From a bacterium (GTDB taxonomy: Bacteria; Ratteibacteria; UBA8468; B48-G9; JAFGKM01): a stretch of DNA of 6,350 nt. The stretch spans positions 1 through 6,350 of the forward strand of contig JAGHCG010000060.1 of NCBI GenBank assembly GCA_021160565.1. Reading direction: 5' to 3'. Both the position numbers and the translations under genes were made by a program. Positions 1 through 5,330 of this stretch are shown piece after piece. The notes under the pieces were generated by a model, which had not been told where the DNA came from, did no database searches, and saw nothing but the letters and a program-made list of their open reading frames with translations. Every line of letters begins with the position of its first letter. Position 1 is the first letter of the stretch.

Positions 1-378
1 GTAAAGACATTTTTAAAAGAAGAGGGAATGTGGGAAGAAACATATCTTTTTATTGGTTCTGACCATGGGTGTCATTATGGATGTAATGTAGCAGTTGAGG
101 AAGGACGAAAAAGAGGTATTGATGAAGAATCCCTTCCAAATTACTGCAGTAATCATCAGGAACCACATGATTGTTATATCTGGGATTTTGAAAAAAAAGA
201 GGTTACAAACAAACGAATTGATGGATGTCGTAGAATCACATTTATTGTGAGTGGAGGAGCATTATCAAATAATTTGCGTGGGAAAATTGTTAAATATGGA
301 GAAATCATTGATTTTGCTCCAACAATAGCCAAACTTATGGAAATAGATTTTCAAAGTGATGGCAAAAGTGTAATTTAA
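1..378 (+). CDS. C-terminal part of an alkaline phosphatase/sulfatase-superfamily hydrolase (5' end outside window)
   Basis: The frame is open from the first base and ends at TAA 376-378, so 125 residues of a longer protein are present. An ATG at position 28 is internal and is not taken as the start. Fragment residues 16-23 read LFIGSDHG, the Asp-His metal-binding motif that follows a hydrophobic strand in sulfatases and related phosphodiesterases. Residues 80-125 fit the usual ending: a strand with a Ser-Gly-Gly turn, then GEIIDFAPTIAKLMEID (the family's 'DIAPTILDLLGI' element), then a final DGKSVI. The nucleophile region (Ser/Cys or Thr) lies outside the window, so sulfatase, phosphatase and phosphodiesterase cannot be told apart. 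The stretch between the two motifs has five cysteines (24, 28, 49, 58, 76), which is unusual. The enzyme would hydrolyse a sulfate or phosphate ester; location is unknown because the N-terminus is missing. Confidence 0.8.
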   Translation, partial: VKTFLKEEGMWEETYLFIGSDHGCHYGCNVAVEEGRKRGIDEESLPNYCSNHQEPHDCYIWDFEKKEVTNKRIDGCRRITFIVSGGALSNNLRGKIVKYGEIIDFAPTIAKLMEIDFQSDGKSVI

Positions 379-423
379 AAATATCGCCCTTCCCGTTTTT
401 ATATTTTGAATTCAGAGAGAATT

Positions 424-430
424 AAGGAGG
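424..430 (+). promoter_or_regulatory. Shine-Dalgarno-like AAGGAGG before the 439 frame
   Basis: AAGGAGG lies 8 bases before a TTG codon at 439-441. Sequence and spacing are close to ideal for ribosome binding, and it is the main argument that the short frame after it could be translated. It may equally be left over from an earlier gene or be chance in purine-rich sequence. Confidence 0.4.
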
Positions 431-438
431 TAACAATC

Positions 439-576
439 TTGACAAATACAGGGCAAAAATTTCTTTTATCTTTGAAGTTCTGGAAAAGGCAGAAAAAAAT
501 TATTATAGCCTGTAGAAGTGATGGAAAAAAAGGAGCAGTGTGGTTTGATGACTTTGAATTAATTCTTTTATCTTGA
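439..576 (+). pseudogene. Remnant or short ORF resembling the end of a carbohydrate-binding beta-sandwich domain
   Basis: A frame starting at TTG 439 with a strong Shine-Dalgarno sequence runs 45 codons to TGA 574-576. Its second half reads IIIACRSDGKKG then AVWFDDFELILLS, the pattern of the last two strands of CBM4/9-like and related jelly-roll domains, where the final strand is often 'vwFDDveL'. A complete domain needs about 130-150 residues, so at most its last third is here. The same frame is open back to codon 379, directly after the TAA of the upstream hydrolase, but residues before about 450 show no clear domain. Sulfatases and glycan hydrolases often carry such modules, so this may be the decayed tail of a neighbouring or formerly fused gene. 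A real small protein using the TTG start is the alternative. The family resemblance is judged by eye. Confidence 0.4.
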
Positions 577-583
577 AAATTAT

Positions 584-621
584 CTGAATTTTAAAATTTC
601 AGGAATTTATTTCATTTTTTT
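584..621 (+). terminator. Weak AT-rich hairpin followed by a T run, possible terminator for the plus-strand unit
   Basis: CTGAA (584-588) and TTCAG (598-602) are complementary and surround TTTTAAAAT; the centre also forms the perfect palindrome AATTTTAAAATT (587-598). A run of seven T follows at 615-621. It starts 8 bases after the stop of the short frame, which suits a terminator. The stem has only two G-C pairs and the T run begins 12 bases beyond it, so the structure is not canonical. Confidence 0.22.
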
Positions 622-672
622 CCACTTTTTCAATTTTCTTCCCAACCGATACTTTCGGAAACGATTTTTATT

Positions 673-693
673 TTCAAAAAAGTAGTTTACTTT
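673..693 (-). terminator. Small hairpin plus T run on the minus strand, possible terminator after tsaD
   Basis: AAAGTA (679-684) and TACTTT (688-693) form a perfect 6-bp stem with a 3-base loop. Read on the minus strand, the stem runs straight into a T run (positions 681-676), as in an intrinsic terminator, about 87 bases past the tsaD stop. Each arm has a single G or C, so the hairpin is weak and may be chance in AT-rich DNA. Confidence 0.25.
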
Positions 694-716
694 ATCTTTT
701 TCTTTTAAAATTCAAC

Positions 717-756
717 TCCATCCATTTAAGGGGATATATGCCTAAATAAGGATGGA
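717..756. repeat. Imperfect inverted repeat (hairpin) between the convergent units
   Basis: TCCATCC (717-723) pairs with GGATGGA (750-756). The stem continues with ATTTA (724-728) against TAAAT (743-747) and GG (730-731) against CC (741-742). That is 14 pairs, with a two-base bulge on the right (748-749), a one-base bulge on the left (729) and a 9-base loop (732-740). It is the strongest secondary structure in the gap and starts 24 bases beyond the tsaD stop. No good T run follows on either strand, so it is not a textbook terminator. It could be an RNA-stabilising 3' hairpin, a weak bidirectional terminator or a remnant of a small repeat element. Confidence 0.5.
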
Positions 757-779
757 AAAACTCTGAAGAAGAAACCGGT

Positions 780-1757
780 TCATTTTGTTGGTAGTACTTC
801 TATTTTGTTTTCTGACGGTTCCACTCCATATTTGACAAGAAAATAAGTAAGGATGCTGACCATTGCTCCATTGTCAATACATAATTTTTTTTCAGGAAAA
901 AATATTTTCACCTTTTTCCCAATTCTTTCCTCTATTTTTTTTCTCAAATAATTGTTTTGAATTACACCTCCACCAAAAAGGAGCGACTTCACAGGATATC
1001 TGGTAATTGCTCTTTCTATTTTTATACATAATGTTTCTGCAATTGCTTTCTGAAAAGATGCACATATATCAGGAATATTTTTTAATCCATTTTCTTTTAT
1101 GTAATACATCACTGAGGTTTTTATACCGCTGAAACTGAAATCAAGAGAGTTATTTGATAATAAAGGTACAGGAAATTTTATTCTGTTTTCATCACCATTT
1201 TCTGCCATCCATTCAACATGGGGTCCACCAGGAAAAGGGAGTCCAAGCATTCTTCCCACTTTATCAAATGCTTCTCCACAGGCGTCATCCAAGGTTTTTC
1301 CAATCAATGTGAAATCAATATGGTTTTTGAGATAGTAAAAACTCGTATGTCCACCTGAAATAACAAAACCAAGAGCAGGAAATTCTATTTCTTGATTTAA
1401 AAAATTTACTGCTATATGGGCTTTCAGATGGTCTATCTTATAAATCGGTTTTTTAAGAGAATATGCAAGTCCGCAGGCAAATGATACTCCAACAAGAAGA
1501 GAACCTTTAAGACCAGGACTATTTGTTACTCCTATAAAATCAATTTCATCTATTTTAATTTTTGCCCTTTCAAGAGCAATTTTGAATACATTATCTATTC
1601 TGGCTAAATGGGCACGGCTGGCAAGTTCAGGAACTACTCCACCATAAACAGAATGAATATCTTCCTGAGTTGCAACTATATTGGAAAGTATTTTCTCGTT
1701 CTTCAGAATTCCAATGCCTGTTTCATCACACGAAGTTTCTATTCCAAGTACAATCAT
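780..1757 (-). CDS. tsaD: tRNA N6-adenosine threonylcarbamoyltransferase TsaD
   Basis: TsaD moves the threonylcarbamoyl group from threonylcarbamoyl-AMP to A37 of tRNAs reading ANN codons, making t6A; in bacteria it works with TsaB and TsaE, neither of which is in the window. The 325-residue product begins MIVLGIETSCDET, the diagnostic N-terminus. It has the metal-binding HLKAH (His110, His114), SGGHT (134-138), DDACGEAFDKVGRMLGLPFPGGP (157-179), ASFQ (233-236), the glycine-rich GGGVIQNN (262-269) and DNGAM with metal ligand Asp296. The length is slightly under the usual 335-340. All signature residues are present, so it should be active in the cytoplasm. The ATG at 1757 is the only standard start: the frame meets a TGA at 1799-1797 with no ATG, GTG or TTG between. 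The nearest Shine-Dalgarno-like sequence is 18 bases away, and a promoter lies just upstream (1794-1766), so the mRNA may be leaderless. It is last in the minus-strand block. Confidence 0.97.
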   Translation of the reverse strand: MIVLGIETSCDETGIGILKNEKILSNIVATQEDIHSVYGGVVPELASRAHLARIDNVFKIALERAKIKIDEIDFIGVTNSPGLKGSLLVGVSFACGLAYSLKKPIYKIDHLKAHIAVNFLNQEIEFPALGFVISGGHTSFYYLKNHIDFTLIGKTLDDACGEAFDKVGRMLGLPFPGGPHVEWMAENGDENRIKFPVPLLSNNSLDFSFSGIKTSVMYYIKENGLKNIPDICASFQKAIAETLCIKIERAITRYPVKSLLFGGGVIQNNYLRKKIEERIGKKVKIFFPEKKLCIDNGAMVSILTYFLVKYGVEPSENKIEVLPTK

Positions 1758-1765
1758 AATGTATA

Positions 1766-1794
1766 ATTTTACTTTATCTCCTCTGCCCTGCCAA
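1766..1794 (-). promoter_or_regulatory. Sigma70-type promoter for tsaD, predicting a nearly leaderless mRNA
   Basis: On the minus strand TTGGCA (1794-1789) matches the -35 consensus at 5 of 6 bases. After exactly 17 bases, TAAAAT (1771-1766) matches the -10 consensus at 5 of 6. Transcription would start at about 1760-1757, at or within three bases of the A of the tsaD ATG. This would exclude the GAGGAGAT at 1783-1776, which sits in the promoter spacer, from the transcript. It lies in the only sizeable gap of the block (92 bases), which supports independent transcription of tsaD. Based on consensus match only. Confidence 0.5.
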
Positions 1795-1819
1795 ATTCAC
1801 TATCTCTTTTTCCTCAATA

Positions 1820-1846
1820 GACCGAACCGGGGTCAGATAAGGGGGT
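1820..1846. other. G+C-rich patch containing GGGGTCAG, possible remnant of a transposon end
   Basis: In an otherwise AT-rich gap this 27-base patch is clearly G+C-rich. It contains GACC (1820-1823) and GGTC (1831-1834) as a short inverted repeat around GAACCGG, then CAGATAAGGGGGT. From memory, GGGGTCAG-type strings occur at the ends of small elements mobilised by REP-associated (Y1) tyrosine transposases in many bacterial genomes. There is no transposase or second end here, so the link is only a suggestion. It does not resemble a terminator, since no T run follows it on the minus strand. Confidence 0.22.
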
Positions 1847-1849
1847 AAG

Positions 1850-2671
1850 TTATTCAAGAAGAGAAGAGACAGGAACTATTTCAATTCCTTCTTCTTCAAA
1901 TACTGGCAGCATCTCTTTTATGGTATCTATGGTGATTTTTTTTGCATGTCCTATTGCTATTGCTTTTCCATTTTTCTTTGCTATTTCAATGAATTTTTCA
2001 ATCTGCTCCATTATATACTGGGGGTTGGGAGAATTATCAAGAAAAACATCTCTTTTTGCAGTTTTTATTCCCATTTCTTTTGCAAGGACATATCCTACAC
2101 TTTTTGGAGAGGTCATACTATCAACAAAAAATAATCCCATTTCTTTTAAATATGTGAGTAGTATTTCCATTTTCTCCGGATTGGAAGTGAAAAGAGACCC
2201 CATATGGTTATTTACTCCTTTTATGTAGGGAAGATAGTCTTTTAAATCTGAATAAAGTTGCTGATATATTTCTTCCGGTGTCATATCAACTTTTATCAAT
2301 CCTTTATCAAAAGATTGTGAAGGAGGCATTGGTTCAAGGGGAAGATGAACAAGCAATTCAAAATTTTTATCCTTTAACTCTTCAAGTATTTCTTTTCCAT
2401 AAGGTGATTTTGGGAGTATTGATAAGGTCAGGGGAACGTTTATTTCCTCAATTTCTTTTACTATTTTTCTGTTCCATCCCAAATCGTCTATTATAATAGC
2501 AACAGGAATTTTCTTAACTTCTGGTAAATAGATTTTTTTAATTTCAACAGGTGGAGTGATTACTTTTTTCTTCAATTCTTTTATTATTGCCACTCCAATT
2601 GAAAGAATGCACAGGATGAGAAAGAGAATTAGGGGGATACTCCATCTGATATTTTCTGTATCTTTTTTCAT
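1850..2671 (-). CDS. Divergent polysaccharide deacetylase family protein (DUF610/YibQ-like), membrane-anchored
   Basis: The 273-residue product has a short charged N-terminus, one hydrophobic segment at about 12-30 that fits an uncleaved anchor or signal, a lysine-rich and proline-containing linker (31-55), then the catalytic-like domain to the end, presumably outside the inner membrane. The domain carries the family pattern: AIIIDDLG (58-65), LSILP (83-87), HLPLEP (109-114), NNHMGS (154-159), VDS (183-185), RDVFLDN (207-213) and IGHA (240-243). These correspond to the metal and active-site positions of the NodB-like barrel. The family's substrate is not established, though a role on cell-wall or envelope polysaccharide is usually assumed. 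The ATG at 2671 is 18 bases from the ctpA stop and has no Shine-Dalgarno sequence (the leader is A/T only close to the start), so translation probably depends on coupling to ctpA. The ctpA neighbour matches the common gene order. Confidence 0.9.
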   Translation of the reverse strand: MKKDTENIRWSIPLILFLILCILSIGVAIIKELKKKVITPPVEIKKIYLPEVKKIPVAIIIDDLGWNRKIVKEIEEINVPLTLSILPKSPYGKEILEELKDKNFELLVHLPLEPMPPSQSFDKGLIKVDMTPEEIYQQLYSDLKDYLPYIKGVNNHMGSLFTSNPEKMEILLTYLKEMGLFFVDSMTSPKSVGYVLAKEMGIKTAKRDVFLDNSPNPQYIMEQIEKFIEIAKKNGKAIAIGHAKKITIDTIKEMLPVFEEEGIEIVPVSSLLE

Positions 2672-2689
2672 TTTAAAAAATAGAGAATA

Positions 2690-3868
2690 TTAACCGATTT
2701 TTCCTGTAAGTTTCTTTATTTCTTCCATTGCTCTTTTGAATTGAGTATCCTCTTCACTCATCGGAAGGATTACCTTATCTTTTGGAAGTTCAACTTTTAT
2801 GTCAGGTTCAATCCCTTTACCTTCAATACAGACACCAGCAGGAGTGTAATAATGAGCAATGGTAAGTTTGAGAGCAGAACCATCTCTTAACGGAATTAAA
2901 TTTTGGACTGAACCTTTTCCGAATGTTTTTGTTCCGACAGATTCAAAAAACTCAAGGTTGTTTTTTAATGCACCAAATACTATTTCAGAAGCAGAAGCAG
3001 TTCCACCATTTGCAAGAATAACAACAGGTTTTTTCCAGAGAGGATTCTTTTTGCTGTAAAATACTGTTTTATCTTCTTCTCTCCTTCCCTGGGTGTACAC
3101 AATAAGTTTTCCTTTTGGAAGGAATAATTCACTCACTTCTATTGCAGCACTTAACAATCCTCCAGGGTTATTTCTTAAATCAAGTATAAGTCCTGAAACT
3201 TTCTTTTTATTAAATTCAATCAATGCCTTTTCAAGTTCCTCTGCTGTTCTTTCCTGAAATCCTGTAATTCTCACATATCCTATTCCATCAATTATTTTCT
3301 TTTTCACAGATTTTATTTTTATAACATCTCTTACAATTGTTATTTTTATCAGTTTTGGACAGCCTTCTCTCATTATACTTATAGTAACTTTTGTACCTTT
3401 TTTCCCTCTCAATCTTTTTGCTGCTTCAAGAGTTGTAAGTCCTTTTGTTGATTTACCATCTATTTCTATTATTTTATCTCCCGCTTTAACTCCTGCCCTC
3501 CAGGCTGGAGTATCTTCTATTGGACTTACAACTGTTATTATTCCATCTTTAAGAGTTATTTCCATTCCAACTCCTTCAAATTCTCCTTTTGTTTCTATCT
3601 GTAATTCTTTTTTCAATTCTGGTTCAAGGAAAGCACTGTAAGGGTCAAGAGACATTAGCATTCCTTTTAAAGCACCATATATCAAATCCTTATCTTTAAC
3701 TTCTTTCACATAATCTTTCTTTATAATTTTTATCGCATCTATAAACAATTCAATATTTCTGTATATTTCTTCTTCGTTTTTTCTGCTCTGTGAAACTCTA
3801 ACATCTCCACCTATTATAATTGCCAGAGACAAAAGTCCAATAATAGAAAGAAAAAATCGCTTTTTCAT
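2690..3868 (-). CDS. ctpA: Carboxyl-terminal processing protease CtpA (peptidase S41)
   Basis: This secreted serine protease trims or degrades envelope proteins; in Gram-negative relatives its targets include cell-wall hydrolases. The 392-residue product starts with a signal peptide or anchor (MKKR, hydrophobic core at about 5-20). A helical N-terminal region with the family's DPYSAFLEP (75-83) follows, then a PDZ domain at about 90-165 with GVGMEI (99-104) and AGVKAGDKIIEIDG (125-138). The S41 core spans about 190-362: GYVRITGF (197-204), LDLRNNPGG (229-237), GGTASASEI (288-296) with probable nucleophile Ser292, and KTFGKGSVQ (314-322) with the catalytic Lys318 and Gln322. The PAGVCIEGKGIEPDI segment closes the core. 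The Ser-Lys spacing is one residue longer than I recall for CtpB and D1 protease, within the loop before GTKTFGKG. All key residues are present and the length is normal. The ATG start is supported by AAAGGAG 7 bases upstream. The gene sits between gatB (34-base gap) and the DUF610 gene (18-base gap). Confidence 0.95.
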   Translation of the reverse strand: MKKRFFLSIIGLLSLAIIIGGDVRVSQSRKNEEEIYRNIELFIDAIKIIKKDYVKEVKDKDLIYGALKGMLMSLDPYSAFLEPELKKELQIETKGEFEGVGMEITLKDGIITVVSPIEDTPAWRAGVKAGDKIIEIDGKSTKGLTTLEAAKRLRGKKGTKVTISIMREGCPKLIKITIVRDVIKIKSVKKKIIDGIGYVRITGFQERTAEELEKALIEFNKKKVSGLILDLRNNPGGLLSAAIEVSELFLPKGKLIVYTQGRREEDKTVFYSKKNPLWKKPVVILANGGTASASEIVFGALKNNLEFFESVGTKTFGKGSVQNLIPLRDGSALKLTIAHYYTPAGVCIEGKGIEPDIKVELPKDKVILPMSEEDTQFKRAMEEIKKLTGKIG

Positions 3869-3875
3869 TTTACTG

Positions 3876-3882
3876 CTCCTTT
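3876..3882 (-). promoter_or_regulatory. Ribosome binding site of ctpA
   Basis: The minus strand reads AAAGGAG, 7 bases before the ATG at 3868. It fixes the start chosen for ctpA, with a signal sequence (MKKRFFLS) beginning directly after it. Confidence 0.8.
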
Positions 3883-3902
3883 CTCTGTTATTTTACTGTA
3901 AA

Positions 3903-5330
3903 TTAAATTTTTTTTAAATGTTCAATAAGTAATTCTCTTACAATTTGAGGATTTGCTTTACCTTTTGTTTTTTTCATCACCTGACCAATAAGAAATCCGA
4001 TTGCTTTTTCTTTACCTTTTTTATAATCTTCTACTGGTTGAGGATTTTCTTTAACAACTTCTTCAATCACTTTTGAAATAAAATCTTCATCCTGTATCTG
4101 AATAAGGTTTTTTTCTTTTACTATTTCTGAAGGTGACTTTCCTGTTTCAAAAACATCAACCAGAACTTCTTTCCCAATAGTGCCTGTAATTTTCTTTTCC
4201 TCTATAAGTGTTAAGAGTTCCACAAGATAATCCGGTGTCATAGGAGAATTATTTATTTTAATTTTCTTTTCTTTTAAAATTGCCATGAGGTCTCCCATAA
4301 TCCAGTTTGCAACAATTTTGGGTTTGTTGAATTTTTTAACACACTTCTCAAAATAATCACCTATTTCTTTTTTTGACGTTAGAAGAGTTGCATCATAATC
4401 AGATAAATTGTAATCTCTCATAAACCTTTCTTTCCTCTCAGATGGAAGTTCTCCTATGGTTTCTTTCACTTTTTCAATCCATTCAGCATTTATCTCAACA
4501 GGGACAAGGTCTGGTTCAGGAAAATATCTATAATCGTGTGCTTCTTCTTTACTTCTCATACCTTCTGTTATCTGTAAATTTTCGTTCCACAACCTTGTTT
4601 CCTGAATTATTTCTTCTCCTTTTTTGAGTAAATTAATCTGTCTTCTACCTTCAAATGTAAGTGCTTTTCTGACAGATTTAAATGAATTCATATTTTTGAC
4701 TTCTGTTTTCACTCCTAACCTGTTTTCTCCTTTTTTTCTTACAGAAATATTTGCATCACATCTGAGAGACCCTTCTTCCATATTACAATCACTTATTTCA
4801 AGATATTCAAGAATTTGTTTCAAAGTAAGCAGGTATTTTTCCGCTTCTTCAGGACTATTAATATCCGGTTCTGAAACAATTTCAAGTAATGGAATTCCAC
4901 TTCTGTTAAAATCAACAAAAGAAAAATTTTCTCCCTTTTCTGAATGAATGAGTTTACCCGCATCTTCTTCAAGATGTACTCTTTTCAATCTTATCTTTTT
5001 TCCATCTACTTCAATATACCCACCTGTGGCAATTGGTTGCTCATACTGGGAGATTTGATAATTTTTCGGAAGGTCTGGATAAAAATAATTTTTCCTTGCA
5101 AATCTGCAATAAGGAGAAATTTCAGAGTGAAAAGCAATTGCTGCTTTCAGTGCCAGTTCAATTGCTTTAAGATTTATCACAGGTAAAACTCCCGGCATTC
5201 CCATACACACAGGACATACCTGAGTATTTGGAGGTTGTCCGAATTTTGTTGAGCATCCACAGAACATTTTTGATTGTGTTAACAATTCAACATGAACTTC
5301 AAGTCCAATTACAATTTCATAATCTTCCAT
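3903..5330 (-). CDS. gatB: Aspartyl/glutamyl-tRNA(Asn/Gln) amidotransferase subunit B
   Basis: GatB is the tRNA-binding and kinase subunit of GatCAB, which converts mischarged Glu-tRNA(Gln) and/or Asp-tRNA(Asn) to the correct aminoacyl-tRNA in the cytoplasm. The 475-residue product has the usual length. It starts EDYEIVIGLEVHVEL (2-16), has the four zinc-binding cysteines (Cys24, Cys26, Cys39, Cys42) and the conserved RKNYFYPDLPKNYQISQYEQPI (83-104), HLEEDAGK, DFNRSGIPLLEIVSEPD and RCDANIS segments. The YqeY-like tRNA-binding tail fills about 330-475 and ends with the typical KGKANPQ...LL...HLKK. GatA and GatC are not in the window, so gatB is separated from them here. Its ATG directly abuts the TAG of the upstream epimerase-like gene in the same frame. 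The Shine-Dalgarno AGGAGG lies inside that gene's last codons, so expression is likely coupled. The last codons contain a run of eight A (3915-3908). Confidence 0.98.
   Translation of the reverse strand: MEDYEIVIGLEVHVELLTQSKMFCGCSTKFGQPPNTQVCPVCMGMPGVLPVINLKAIELALKAAIAFHSEISPYCRFARKNYFYPDLPKNYQISQYEQPIATGGYIEVDGKKIRLKRVHLEEDAGKLIHSEKGENFSFVDFNRSGIPLLEIVSEPDINSPEEAEKYLLTLKQILEYLEISDCNMEEGSLRCDANISVRKKGENRLGVKTEVKNMNSFKSVRKALTFEGRRQINLLKKGEEIIQETRLWNENLQITEGMRSKEEAHDYRYFPEPDLVPVEINAEWIEKVKETIGELPSERKERFMRDYNLSDYDATLLTSKKEIGDYFEKCVKKFNKPKIVANWIMGDLMAILKEKKIKINNSPMTPDYLVELLTLIEEKKITGTIGKEVLVDVFETGKSPSEIVKEKNLIQIQDEDFISKVIEEVVKENPQPVEDYKKGKEKAIGFLIGQVMKKTKGKANPQIVRELLIEHLKKI

Larger units (their letters stand above)
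577..779. other. Gene-free AT-rich gap between convergent transcription units
   Basis: With 379-438 this completes the roughly 400-base gap between the plus-strand hydrolase and the minus-strand tsaD. I see no convincing coding frame on either strand beyond the 439-576 remnant; the ATG at 738-740 opens only three codons. The content is mainly T-rich runs on the plus strand, three inverted repeats (listed separately), and an isolated G+C-richer patch around 641-663. The convergent layout fits a termination zone rather than a promoter region. Confidence 0.6.

Noticed and set aside
439..467. TTGACA at 439-444 as a plus-strand -35 box
   Set aside because: At 17-base spacing the next hexamer is TCTTTT, a poor -10. 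No supported gene follows on the plus strand, and the TTG is better explained as a start codon after AAGGAGG or as chance.
645..670. LacI-type operator-like string (TTTCGGAAACG area) and AACCGGTT at 773-780
   Set aside because: They resemble half-sites of LacI-family operators, but lie between convergent genes with no promoter to control, and the second overlaps the tsaD stop codon. Short matches of this kind arise by chance.
1920..2228. Open frame on the plus strand opposite the DUF610 gene
   Set aside because: It is antisense to a well-supported gene, rich in Phe/Ile/Ser as expected from the reverse of Lys/Glu-rich coding sequence, and shows no domain. The same applies to plus-strand frames at 1946-2134, 2278-2496, 2859-3059, 4442-4627, 4624-4947, 4944-5186 and 5228-5410.
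3903..3920. Run of eight A in the last codons of gatB (minus strand) as a programmed slippage site
   Set aside because: It sits at the last three codons, so slippage would change only the extreme C-terminus. Such runs are common where Lys codons are AAA in AT-rich genomes.
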